Shown here: one piece after another, positions 1 through 7,502 of the stretch
How positions within the stretch are numbered: the first letter of the stretch is position 1
Layout of the letters: each line of letters opens with the position of its first letter
DNA from: Gammaproteobacteria bacterium
Lineage (GTDB): Bacteria; Pseudomonadota; Gammaproteobacteria; SZUA-152
Length of the DNA: 64,000 nt
Direction: 5' to 3'
Assembly (NCBI GenBank): GCA_032250735.1
Contig: JAVVEP010000001.1
Span: forward strand, 186,001 to 250,000
Program-made: the position numbers and the translations under genes
The notes under the pieces: generated by a model
Database searches by the model: none
What the model saw: the letters and a program-made list of their open reading frames with translations, nothing else
Told to the model about the DNA's origin: nothing

Positions 1-1
1 G

Positions 2-256
2 GCAGCGGCGGGCGAGGATTCCCTGGGCGACCTTGTCATCTGCGCCGCCGTGGTGGAACAGGAGGCTGAGCAGCAGCACAAGGCGGCCGTGGCGCATTGG
101 GCACACATGATTGTGCATGGTACTTTGCACCTGCTGGGCTATGATCATTTGACCGATGACGAGGCGCAGCAGATGGAAATGAAAGAGATAGCCATACTCG
201 AGAGTTTTGGTTATGCCAATCCCTACGACAACCCCAACGACAACCCCTACGAATAG
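2..256 (+). CDS. ybeY: Endoribonuclease YbeY (C-terminal part)
   Basis: The reading frame is open from the left edge of the window, so only the last 84 residues or so are present. YbeY is a zinc-dependent endoribonuclease for 16S rRNA 3'-end maturation and ribosome quality control. The visible fragment carries the family's zinc signature [11 protein letters not shown] (three His ligands). The C-terminus after SFGYANPY is a short Asn/Pro/Asp/Tyr-rich tail ([12 protein letters not shown]) made by a small in-gene repeat; I do not know this tail from other family members. It is followed 61 bp later by corC and then lnt, the usual ybeZ-ybeY-ybeX-lnt order, so one operon is likely. Confidence 0.93.
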   Translation, partial: AAAGEDSLGDLVICAAVVEQEAEQQHKAAVAHWAHMIVHGTLHLLGYDHLTDDEAQQMEMKEIAILESFGYANPYDNPNDNPYE

Positions 257-317
257 ATGTCTGAACATCAGCAAAAATTAAACAACACAGTAATCAACAG
301 AGTAAACATAAAAAATT

Positions 318-1265
318 ATGAGTGAAGATCGATCTAGTAGCGCTGCCGTTGGCAACGGACGGCAGCAACCTTCCTGGCTGGATAGACTCGGCCAGACCCT
401 CCTGAATAAAACCTTTTCCTCGCGACCCAAAGACCGGGACCAGCTGGATATGGTTTTACGCGACGCCCAGAAACATAACCTGCTGGACCATGATGCGCTG
501 ACGATGATCGAAGGCGTGTTGACCGTGTCCGACATGCAGGTGCGTGATGTGATGGTGCCGCGTTCGCAGATGATCGTGGTGGAAGAGGCGGCATCGCCGG
601 AGACCTTTCTGCCGGTGATTATCGAATCCGCCCATTCCCGTTTTCCGGTGGTGGGGGATACGCGCGATGAAATCGTCGGTATCCTGCTGGCAAAGGATCT
701 GCTGGCCTATATCGCTGAGCGCGATGCCAAGCCGGCAGAAGGGAATAGCCATAAGTTTAATCTGCGGGACATATTGCGGCCCGCCGTGTTTGTGCCTGAA
801 AGCAAGCGCCTGAATGTGTTGTTAAAGGATTTCCGCGCTAACCGTAATCACATGGCGATTGTTGTTGATGAATATGGCGGGGTGGCCGGACTGGTCACCA
901 TCGAGGATGTGCTGGAACAGATTGTGGGTGATATCGAAGACGAGCACGATTTTGAAGATGATGTATTTATCGTTAAACATTCGGATACTCATTACACCCT
1001 TAAGGCGCTGACGCCGGTCGAAGAATTTAATGAGTATTTCGAAGACACCCTGAGTGATGACGAATGCGATACCATCGGTGGCCTGATCATGCGCGAGTTC
1101 GGTCGCATGCCAGAGCGTGGTGAAAAGTGCCGGATCGGCCGCTACGGTTTCAAGGTGTTGCGGGCCGACAGTCGGCGCATCCATCTGCTGCAAATGAATA
1201 TTCTGGAAACGGATGAAGCTGAAATCGCACCCGGTAAGTCCACCACTAGTACTCCTTCAACCTAA
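318..1265 (+). CDS. corC: CorC/YbeX family CBS-domain protein
   Basis: 315 residues. Layout: N-terminal linker, tandem CBS domains at about residues 70-190 starting with the family motif DVMVPRSQM, the conserved VDEYGGVAGLVTIEDVLEQIVGDI stretch ending the second CBS domain, and a C-terminal CorC_HlyC transporter-associated domain (about 215-295). It has no membrane segments, as in the short YbeX form. YbeX/CorC is linked to magnesium/cobalt efflux and to ribosome metabolism with the neighbouring YbeY. Its last six codons and its stop lie inside the left arm of a 34-bp inverted repeat, so the C-terminal residues may be contributed by an inserted element. The start at 318 fits the family N-terminus; no strong ribosome-binding site is visible. 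Confidence 0.92.
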   Translation: MSEDRSSSAAVGNGRQQPSWLDRLGQTLLNKTFSSRPKDRDQLDMVLRDAQKHNLLDHDALTMIEGVLTVSDMQVRDVMVPRSQMIVVEEAASPETFLPVIIESAHSRFPVVGDTRDEIVGILLAKDLLAYIAERDAKPAEGNSHKFNLRDILRPAVFVPESKRLNVLLKDFRANRNHMAIVVDEYGGVAGLVTIEDVLEQIVGDIEDEHDFEDDVFIVKHSDTHYTLKALTPVEEFNEYFEDTLSDDECDTIGGLIMREFGRMPERGEKCRIGRYGFKVLRADSRRIHLLQMNILETDEAEIAPGKSTTSTPST

Positions 1266-1536
1266 TAATGATGGGCTCAGTTGGCCTGTCAGCGTTCAGG
1301 GCAAGGCGCGCCTCGCAACTAATGGCCGTAGCCCTTAGTAAGAGGCGCAACGCCGCCATGGACGCTGACAGGTCAACCCTTCGGGCGCTCCTGTGGTGTC
1401 CCGCTGCGCGTCGCCTAAAGCGCCTACTTTTGGTGCAGTGCTTGACAAGGACTATGGCCATTGCCTGCGCACTGCGCCTTGCCGCGAAACACCACAGGAA
1501 CGCTGAGCCCATCATTATTAGGTTGAAGGAGTACTA
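1247..1536. repeat. 290-bp nested inverted-repeat element
   Basis: A perfect 34-bp inverted repeat (1247-1280 against 1503-1536) encloses two further hairpins. The first pairs 1281-1295 with 1362-1376 (15 bp, one G-U pair) and continues inward as an imperfect stem, for example 1310-1314 with 1342-1346. The second pairs 1390-1399 with 1489-1498 (10 bp) and extends outward with one mismatch. A transcript would fold into a three-way junction. The left arm contains the end and stop codon of corC; the right arm contains AAGGAG (1526-1531), the only Shine-Dalgarno-like sequence before lnt. Because of the symmetry both strands have open frames of about 90 codons, which I regard as by-products. No target-site duplication is evident. 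Confidence 0.85.
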
Positions 1537-1545
1537 CAAAACCTG

Positions 1546-3132
1546 ATGTCGAACGTCGCCGTGTCTAGGGCTAGCCGATGTCCGGGGATGTGTGTCGGCT
1601 GGCGGGCATCGATCGTGGCCTTACTGGCCGGCGCGCTGCTGCCTCTGGCCTTCGCCCCGCTCGGCTGGTTTTTGTTGGCAGTCCTCTCTCCCGCTATTTT
1701 ATTCCTGTTGAGTTTTCGGGCCACACCGCGTCAGGCCTTGCTCCTTGGTTACAGTTTCGGGGTAGGCTTTTTTGGCGTAGGCGTCTCCTGGGTGGCGGTC
1801 AGCTTTTATCGCTTCGGCAGCATGGGTGGGGTGTTGTCCGTCGCCGCGACCTTGCTGTTCGTACTGTTTCTGGCGCTGTTCCCCGCGCTATTGACCTGGG
1901 TTGCCCGGCGTTTTTTTTCCGCACTGAGTCCCGCACGCTATTTTATGTTATTGATGCCGGCACTGTGGGTGCTGCTGGAATGGGTGCGCGGCTGGATTCT
2001 CACCGGCTTTCCCTGGCTGAACCTGGGTTACAGCCAAACCGATGCGCCGCTGGGCGGGCTGGCGCCGGTGCTCGGTGTGTATGGTATCTCCTGGGCGGTG
2101 GCCCTGACCGCGGGGCTGTTGCTGACCGCCTGGTGTGAAGATGGGCGCCGCCGCGTGGCGAGTCTTGGGGGTATGGTCTTGCTGTGGGCCGTTGCCGGAC
2201 TGTTATGGCCAGTGGGCTGGTCCGAGCCGCATGGCCGGCCGATCACCGCCAGCCTGATCCAGGGCAATGTGCCGCAGAATCTGAAATGGCGGCCGGAACA
2301 GCGTGGCCAGACCATCGATCTGTACACCCGCCTGAGCCGCGAACACTGGGATAGCGATATGGTGATCTGGCCGGAGACCGCACTGCCGGCCTATTTCCAT
2401 CAGGCGCAAAGTTTTTTACAGGGGCTGGCGCGCGAGGCGCGGGACAATGGTGGGGCGACCCTGCTGGTGGGGCTGCCGGTGATGGCCGAGACGGATAATA
2501 CGCGGTATTACAATGGCGTCGTGCGGGTAGGCACCGGTGATGATGAGTTCCCCTCGCAGATCTATCGAAAATCGCACCTGGTGCCTTTCGGTGAATACAT
2601 TCCGCTGCAATCGGTGCTGGGAAAATTATTGGATATCCTGCAGGTGCCGATGGCCAGCTTTAGCCGCGGTGCGGAGGTGCAGCCGCTGCTGACCCTGATC
2701 GATAAAAAAGATGCATCAGAGAATGAGCAACACCCGGTACAAAAGATTGCGGTGTCGATCTGTTACGAAGATGCCTTTGGTGAAGAGGTGATCCGCAATC
2801 TGCCGGCCGCGACCCTGCTGGTGAATGTCAGCAATGATGCCTGGTTCGGTGATTCCTTCGCCCCCCACCAGCATCTGCAAATGGCCCGTATGCGTAGCAT
2901 GGAGACCTCGCGACCGATGCTGCGGTCAACGAACAACGGCGTTTCCGCGATCATCGATCACCGCGGTGAGGTGCGGGCGTCCTCACCCCAGTTTGAGGTG
3001 GCCGTGCTGAATGGTGAGGTCCAGCCCCGTTCCGGTGCCACACCCTATGTGACGCTGGGCAACTGGCCGGTATTGTCCTGCCTGTTGCTGGTGTTTCTGT
3101 TTTGTGGGACTTGCCTGCGTCGACGTCAGTAG
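1546..3132 (+). CDS. lnt: Apolipoprotein N-acyltransferase
   Basis: 528 residues. Lnt adds the third acyl chain to the N-terminal cysteine of lipoproteins at the periplasmic face of the inner membrane. Several hydrophobic membrane segments fill about residues 20-215, followed by a carbon-nitrogen hydrolase domain (about 230-490). The catalytic triad is readable: Glu in WPETALPAY (near 276), Lys in YRKSHLVPFGEYIP (near 341) and Cys in SICYEDAFG (near 406). One further hydrophobic segment ends the protein. Start choice: ATG 1546 lies 14 bases after AAGGAG, which is a long spacing; ATG 1588 (MCVGW) directly before the first membrane segment is an alternative. Upstream is the inverted-repeat element, which may affect translation. 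Confidence 0.95.
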   Translation: MSNVAVSRASRCPGMCVGWRASIVALLAGALLPLAFAPLGWFLLAVLSPAILFLLSFRATPRQALLLGYSFGVGFFGVGVSWVAVSFYRFGSMGGVLSVAATLLFVLFLALFPALLTWVARRFFSALSPARYFMLLMPALWVLLEWVRGWILTGFPWLNLGYSQTDAPLGGLAPVLGVYGISWAVALTAGLLLTAWCEDGRRRVASLGGMVLLWAVAGLLWPVGWSEPHGRPITASLIQGNVPQNLKWRPEQRGQTIDLYTRLSREHWDSDMVIWPETALPAYFHQAQSFLQGLAREARDNGGATLLVGLPVMAETDNTRYYNGVVRVGTGDDEFPSQIYRKSHLVPFGEYIPLQSVLGKLLDILQVPMASFSRGAEVQPLLTLIDKKDASENEQHPVQKIAVSICYEDAFGEEVIRNLPAATLLVNVSNDAWFGDSFAPHQHLQMARMRSMETSRPMLRSTNNGVSAIIDHRGEVRASSPQFEVAVLNGEVQPRSGATPYVTLGNWPVLSCLLLVFLFCGTCLRRRQ

Positions 3133-3177
3133 TACCTCACTCTGCGTTAAATAAAGCCAAACCGTAGCCGCTATTTC

Positions 3178-3211
3178 AGGTCATGCACATGCCGTTGATG
3201 TGCGCGGACCT
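3178..3211 (+). other. Imperfect hairpin between lnt and the dehydrogenase gene
   Basis: AGGTC (3178-3182) pairs with GACCT (3207-3211) and GCACAT (3185-3190) with ATGTGC (3198-3203) around a 7-base loop, with an internal loop between the two stems. There is no T-tract, so it is not a typical intrinsic terminator. It could act in the leader of the dehydrogenase gene or reduce read-through from lnt. Confidence 0.35.
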
Positions 3212-3266
3212 GTTCTGCTGAAGTTATTGTGGCCGGCAAGCGGCTTGTCACCCAGAGGCAATAAAA

Positions 3267-4691
3267 ATGGAAGAACCCATTCAAGAGATTTCGTTTCGTG
3301 AAAGCGTCAACCGGATGGTGGACTGTGCGCTCGAGGTGATGGATCTGGCGCCGGACGTGGCCGCGGCCATCAAGGCCTGCAATGCCGTATTGCAGGTCAA
3401 TTTTCCCGTCAAGATACGGGGCAAGGTGGAGATGATTACCGGCTGGCGTGCGGTACACAGTACCCATCGTCTGCCGGTCAAGGGCGGCATCCGTTACGCG
3501 CTGTGTGTGAACCAAAACGAGATCGAGGCGCTGGCGGCGCTGATGACCTACAAGTGCGCCATCGTGGACGTGCCCTTTGGTGGCTCTAAGGGGGGGCTGC
3601 TGATCGATCCACACAAATATGAGCGCGATGAGATGGAGCTGATCACGCGTCGCTTCACCCTGGAGCTGGTGCGCAAAGACTTTCTCAGCCCGGCGACCAA
3701 TGTGCCGGCGCCGGACATGGGTACCGGCCAGCGGGAGATGGCCTGGATGGCCGATACCTACAAACACCTCAAGCCGGACGATATCAATTATCAGGCCTGT
3801 GTGACTGGCAAACCCGTGGAGCATGGTGGAATCCAGGGGCGGACCGAGGCCACCGGCCGCGGCTTGCAATACGCCCTGCAGGAGCTGTTTCGTCACCCTG
3901 AGGCCGTGAAAGAGACCGGCCTCAGCGGAAGTCTGGGTGGCAAGACGGTGGTGGTTCAGGGTTTCGGCAATGTGGGTTATCACGCCTCAAAATTTCTGTT
4001 TGAGGAGGATGGCTGCAGGGTAATCGCTGTGACCGACAGCAAGGGCGTGCTGGTCAATGACGATGGCCTGGATATCGAGGCGGCCTATCGCTACAAGGTG
4101 GAAAATCATACGCTGAAAGGTTTTCCCGGCGGTCGTTATGAAGAGGGCAGCACGCTCCGCGCCCTGGAGATGGACTGCGATATCCTGATCCCCGCAGCGA
4201 TGGAGGCGCAGATCAGTCTGGAAAATGCCGATCGCATCAAGGCCCGGATCATCATCGAGGCGGCCAATGGCCCGATCACCTTTGCGGCGGATGAAATTCT
4301 GAGCAAGCGCGGTGTGGTGATTATCCCTGATGCCTACGCGAATGCCGGCGGTGTGGTGGTCTCGTATTTTGAATGGATACGCAATCTGTCCCATATCCGC
4401 TTTGGGCGGATGCAGCGGCTGTATGATGAGTCGCGCTCACAGCAGCAGATGCAGGCCCTGGAAGACCTTACTGGAAAATTGGTGCCCGACGCGTTCAAGC
4501 TGAAAATCAACGGTGGCGCAAGTGAGCTGGACCTGGTGCGTTCCGGTCTGGATGACAGCATGCGTCAGGCCTTTCAGCAGATGCGCGAGGTCCGCGAGGG
4601 AAATCCGAAGATCACCACATACCGTATGGCAGCTTATGTGATTGCGATACGCAAGATCTCCCGCTCCTATCTGGATATCGGGATTTATTGA
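3267..4691 (+). CDS. Glu/Leu/Phe/Val dehydrogenase (probable glutamate dehydrogenase)
   Basis: 474 residues, a soluble oxidative-deamination enzyme of the glutamate dehydrogenase superfamily. The N-terminal dimerisation/substrate domain holds KGGIRYA and the catalytic-lysine region MTYKCAIVDVPFGGSKGGL. After a linker the Rossmann NAD(P)-binding domain begins near residue 230 with VVQGFGNVGYH. The late stretch DAYANAGGVVVSYFEW is typical of glutamate dehydrogenases. The length is slightly above the common 410-450 residues, mainly through the C-terminal part. It appears monocistronic between lnt and rnpB. Cofactor preference and whether it works in catabolism or ammonium assimilation cannot be read from the sequence. 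Confidence 0.88.
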   Translation: MEEPIQEISFRESVNRMVDCALEVMDLAPDVAAAIKACNAVLQVNFPVKIRGKVEMITGWRAVHSTHRLPVKGGIRYALCVNQNEIEALAALMTYKCAIVDVPFGGSKGGLLIDPHKYERDEMELITRRFTLELVRKDFLSPATNVPAPDMGTGQREMAWMADTYKHLKPDDINYQACVTGKPVEHGGIQGRTEATGRGLQYALQELFRHPEAVKETGLSGSLGGKTVVVQGFGNVGYHASKFLFEEDGCRVIAVTDSKGVLVNDDGLDIEAAYRYKVENHTLKGFPGGRYEEGSTLRALEMDCDILIPAAMEAQISLENADRIKARIIIEAANGPITFAADEILSKRGVVIIPDAYANAGGVVVSYFEWIRNLSHIRFGRMQRLYDESRSQQQMQALEDLTGKLVPDAFKLKINGGASELDLVRSGLDDSMRQAFQQMREVREGNPKITTYRMAAYVIAIRKISRSYLDIGIY

Positions 4692-4860
4692 GGTCGGGCT
4701 TGCATTGATGCGGTGGCCAGGGCGGCGGCGCGTAGCACGTTGCAGCCTCCTGGCCGCCGGCCGGGACTGCACCTTTCTGTGCGCAGGCTGTCTGAGGCTA
4801 CGGCAGGCTTGCAGTGTGCGCCGACGGTTACCGATGGGGATGAAAATCGCAGCGGCAGGC

Positions 4861-4889
4861 TTGTCAGCGCATCCCCGCTTGCGTAAGCT
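4861..4889 (+). promoter_or_regulatory. Putative rnpB promoter
   Basis: TTGTCA (4861-4866) and TAAGCT (4884-4889) are separated by 17 bp. The -10 end lies 8 bases before the mature 5' end of the RNase P RNA, the right distance for direct initiation. The -10 matches consensus at only three of six positions; position is the main support. Confidence 0.5.
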
Positions 4890-4897
4890 TGCCGCCG

Positions 4898-5276
4898 GAA
4901 GTCGGCTGGACAGTCGCGGTATCTCCACTTTCGTTTTTACGGAAGGGGCGATACGGAGGAAAGTCCGGGCTCCATAGGGCAGAGTGCCAGGTAATACCTG
5001 GGGGGCGTGAGCCTACGGAAAGTGCAACAGAAAATACACCGCCGATGGCCTTCGGTTTTCGAACCGGGGCACAGGTAAGGTTGAAATGGTGCGGTAAGAG
5101 CGCACCGCGCTGTTGGTAACAACAGTGGCAGGGAAAACCCCACTCGGAGCAAGACCAAATAGGGGAACATTGGCGCGGCCCGCGTTGTTCCCGGGTAGGT
5201 TGCTTGAGCGACGCGGTGACGCGTTCGCCAGATGAATGACTGTTCACGACAGAACCCGGCTTACAGGCCGACTTCC
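4898..5276 (+). ncRNA. rnpB: RNase P RNA (type A)
   Basis: About 379 nt, close to the E. coli M1 RNA (377 nt). This is the catalytic RNA that processes tRNA 5' ends together with RnpA. The 5' end GAAGTCGGC pairs with the 3' end GCCGACTTC, forming helix P1. Universally conserved blocks are present: GAGGAAAGTCCGGGCTCC (near 4955-4972), the AGGGTG-like segment read here as CAGAGTGCCAGG, the GGTAAGAG segment near 5092, GCAAGACCAAATAGGGGAAC (near 5147) and the 3' ACAGAACCCGGCTTACA. Ends were set by P1 pairing. Location just upstream of the mraZ operon is common in gammaproteobacteria. Confidence 0.96.
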
Positions 5277-5299
5277 AACTTTCTTCGACCCGCATGTTC

Positions 5300-5335
5300 T
5301 ACCCGCGTGAGCCCTGGAGGCTCACGTCCCGGGTA
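5300..5335 (+). terminator. Hairpin downstream of rnpB
   Basis: Outer stem TACCCG/CGGGTA and inner stem CGTGAGCC/GGCTCACG (8 bp, perfect) close a 5-base loop; a 3-base bulge separates the stems on one side. It lies 24 bp after the mature end of the RNase P RNA. There is no T-run directly after it, so termination or 3'-end protection are both possible. Confidence 0.5.
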
Positions 5336-5643
5336 ATTCCCCCGATCCCTCCCGGCTTTATGCCGCGTTAACCCTCTTTCACCCTTCTCACCCTTCTCAC
5401 CCTTTTTTCGCCCTTTTCCCCTGCTGTGTCTGCCTGTCTGCACCCCTCGCGTGGCTATTATTTAACCAGTTTCGGTGGGCTCGCTGTATTATTCCGACTA
5501 TCTCCTAAGGATTCACATTAACTCTTTTCGCCAAGAAATTGATTATATAAAGGTAGTCTGGGCGACCTGGCTCGGGTCTTGGCAGATGCTGCTAAGTCGT
5601 TGTGTAAAAAGCAGGTTTTTGGTGTTTGTTGGGCGCTATTTTC
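5336..5643. other. Gene-free spacer with a polypyrimidine tract
   Basis: I see no credible gene here. Positions about 5370-5422 are almost pure C/T on the plus strand, with short direct repeats of ACCCTTCTC. The rest becomes AT-richer towards the mraZ promoter. A 95-codon frame crossing the promoter (5475-5762) has no recognisable features and is rejected. Confidence 0.6.
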
Positions 5644-5672
5644 TTGACAGTGGGTGTATTGGGTACCATAGT
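5644..5672 (+). promoter_or_regulatory. Pmra, candidate dcw cluster promoter
   Basis: A perfect -35 TTGACA (5644-5649) is followed after 17 bp by CATAGT (5667-5672), four of six matches to TATAAT. It is about 120 bp before mraZ and would drive the long dcw transcript. Confidence 0.6.
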
Positions 5673-5681
5673 GTAATAATG

Positions 5682-5706
5682 TGGGAAAAGGTGGCGAATA
5701 GTGGAT
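5682..5706 (+). promoter_or_regulatory. MraZ-type operator (three TGG boxes)
   Basis: TGGGA (5682-5686), TGGCG (5692-5696) and TGGAT (5702-5706) are separated by exactly 5 bp. In E. coli, MraZ represses its own promoter through three TGGGN repeats with 5-bp spacers. Here the first box is perfect and the other two keep TGG. The position just downstream of the predicted -10 fits repression. Two more TGGG words (5651, 5660) lie in the promoter spacer with 9-bp spacing. Confidence 0.65.
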
Positions 5707-5794
5707 TTTTCAGATTCGCGGCCGTTAAGACTGGGAGCTGGCGCAATAGTTGCGCCCAATGATCGCGCCGATTGTCGCGCCAGGGGTTGGGTAA

Positions 5795-6250
5795 GTGTTT
5801 CGAGGGGTCAATTCACTCAATTTGGATGCCAAGGGGCGTATGGCGATGCCGACGCGCTATCGGCAGCACCTGTCTGATATGTGTGGCGGGCAGATGGTGA
5901 TTACCGTGGACAATGGCGACCGCTGCCTGCTGCTCTACCCCTTGCAGGAGTGGGAGGTGGTTGAGCGCAAGTTGCAGCAGCTCCCCAGTTTTAACAAGCA
6001 GGCGCGGCGGTTGCAGCGCCTGTTGATCGGCCACGCCACGGAGGTGGAGATGGATGGTGTCGGGCGGCTGCTGGTACCGCCGCCGCTACGGGAATTCGCC
6101 GGGCTGGATAAGCGCACGGTGCTGATCGGCCAGAGCAACAAATTTGAGCTATGGGATGAGGCCCTCTGGAATGAGCGCTGCAGCGCCTGGCTGGCAGAGG
6201 GTGATGAGCTCGGTGAGCTGCCGGAAGAGATGGAGACGATGTCGTTATAG
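5795..6250 (+). CDS. mraZ: Transcriptional regulator MraZ
   Basis: 151 residues, the usual MraZ length. The start is GTG 5795, giving MFRGVNSLNLDAKGRMAMPTRYR, the conserved N-terminus. Two SpoVT/AbrB-like halves each carry the D(A/G)KGR / DGVGRLLVP motif (about residues 10-20 and 89-97). MraZ forms a ring-shaped multimer and binds repeated TGGG boxes ahead of its own operon, repressing dcw transcription; such boxes are found here at 5682-5706. It is the first gene of the cluster, with rsmH starting 5 bp after its stop. Confidence 0.95.
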   Translation: MFRGVNSLNLDAKGRMAMPTRYRQHLSDMCGGQMVITVDNGDRCLLLYPLQEWEVVERKLQQLPSFNKQARRLQRLLIGHATEVEMDGVGRLLVPPPLREFAGLDKRTVLIGQSNKFELWDEALWNERCSAWLAEGDELGELPEEMETMSL

Positions 6251-6255
6251 GGCCG

Positions 6256-7197
6256 ATGAGCGAAGACTTCGTGCATCAGCCGGTGTTATTCAACGAGGTG
6301 TTGGAGGGCTTGGCCATAAAACCTGACGGCATCTACGTGGATGGCACCTATGGCCGCGGCGGACATGCCGGGGCCATTTTAGAACGGTTGGGTCCAGAGG
6401 GACGGCTGTTGGCCATTGATAAGGATCCGCAGGCCGTTGAGGCCGCCAGAAATCGGTTTGGTGCGGATCCGCGGTTTGCGATTGAGCAGGGTTCGTTTAC
6501 GCAGTTGGAGTCGCTGGTGCAGAAACGGGGTTGGCAGCAACAGGGGGGTGTCGACGGGGTGCTACTGGACCTCGGGGTCTCCTCTCCCCAGTTGGATGAT
6601 CCCGGCCGTGGATTTAGTTTTCGCCACAACGGCGCGCTCGACATGCGGATGGATCCAGGCGTGGGGCAGAGTGCGGCCGAATGGCTGGCCACGGCGGAGG
6701 CCTACGATATCCGTCGGGTGCTGCGTGACTACGGCGAAGAGAAGTTTGCCAAGCGCATTGCCTACGCCATCGTCAAGGCGCGAGAAGAACATCCCATTAC
6801 GACTACCGGCCAGCTGGCGGCCCTGATCGCCGAGGCGAGCCCCGTGCGCGAACGGGGCAAGGATCCGGCCACCCGCAGCTTTCAGGCCATCCGCATTTTT
6901 ATTAATGATGAGCTGGGCGATGTGAAGGCCTGCCTGCCGCAGGCGCTGAATGTGCTGCGCCCGGGCGGGCGTCTGGCGGTGATCAGCTTTCATTCACTGG
7001 AGGATCGCATCGTAAAACGCTTTATGCGCGATCAGGCGCGAGGTGATGAGTACCCGCCGGATCTGCCAATACCGCAGTCGGCGCTGTCGCCAAGGCTGCG
7101 TCTGCTGGGACGGGCGATTCGCGCCAGCCAACAGGAAATAGATCTTAATCCGCGCGCCCGTAGCGCGGTATTACGTTTAGCGGAGCGGCTGCATTGA
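6256..7197 (+). CDS. rsmH: 16S rRNA (cytosine1402-N4)-methyltransferase
   Basis: 313 residues, same size as E. coli RsmH (MraW). It methylates N4 of C1402 in the ribosomal P-site using S-adenosylmethionine. Visible motifs: HQPVLFNEVLEGL at the N-terminus, the SAM-binding DGTYGRGGHAG loop (about residues 29-39), LLDLGVSSPQLDD, the DMRMD motif, and VISFHSLEDRIVKRF near residue 250. ATG 6256 follows mraZ by 5 bp and ftsL begins directly after the stop, so translation is probably coupled along the operon. Confidence 0.97.
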   Translation: MSEDFVHQPVLFNEVLEGLAIKPDGIYVDGTYGRGGHAGAILERLGPEGRLLAIDKDPQAVEAARNRFGADPRFAIEQGSFTQLESLVQKRGWQQQGGVDGVLLDLGVSSPQLDDPGRGFSFRHNGALDMRMDPGVGQSAAEWLATAEAYDIRRVLRDYGEEKFAKRIAYAIVKAREEHPITTTGQLAALIAEASPVRERGKDPATRSFQAIRIFINDELGDVKACLPQALNVLRPGGRLAVISFHSLEDRIVKRFMRDQARGDEYPPDLPIPQSALSPRLRLLGRAIRASQQEIDLNPRARSAVLRLAERLH

Positions 7198-7479
7198 ATG
7201 AACAGATCGGGACTGCTGATAACGATGGTGCTGGCTGTGCTGGCCTCGGCGGTCGCCGTGATTGAGGTCAAGCATGAGAGCCGCAAGCGCTTCGTCGAAT
7301 TGCAGGCGCTGGAAAAAATGCGCGACGCAATGAATGTGGAATGGGGACAGCTGCAGCTGGAGCAGGGCACCTGGTCCACGCACAGTCGCGTCGAGCGCCT
7401 TGCCCGTAAGAATCTACAAATGGTTATGCCTGAAATGCAGTCCGTGGTGATTGTTAAGAAGGCGCCGGAACAACACTAA
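7198..7479 (+). CDS. ftsL: Cell division protein FtsL
   Basis: 93 residues. A short cytoplasmic start (MNRSG), one membrane helix (about residues 6-22) and a periplasmic coiled coil are followed by the family segment WSTHSRVERLARKNLQMVMP. FtsL forms a complex with FtsB and FtsQ and helps activate FtsWI septal peptidoglycan synthesis. The start ATG lies directly after the rsmH stop, and ftsI begins 23 bp after the ftsL stop, which fits co-translation in the operon. Confidence 0.92.
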   Translation: MNRSGLLITMVLAVLASAVAVIEVKHESRKRFVELQALEKMRDAMNVEWGQLQLEQGTWSTHSRVERLARKNLQMVMPEMQSVVIVKKAPEQH

Positions 7480-7502
7480 TGCACAGGGTTATCGATCAAT
7501 AA

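Noticed and set aside
1268-1546. 92-codon plus-strand frame and matching 89-codon minus-strand frame between corC and lnt
   Set aside because: Both arise because the element is nearly palindromic; the two proteins share ends simply by symmetry, and there is no ribosome-binding site or family match.
5300-5335. Considered as a tRNA-like or second small RNA after rnpB
   Set aside because: Only a simple hairpin is present, with no cloverleaf or independent promoter.
5475-5762. 95-codon plus-strand frame ahead of mraZ
   Set aside because: It crosses the dcw promoter and MraZ boxes and shows no family features.
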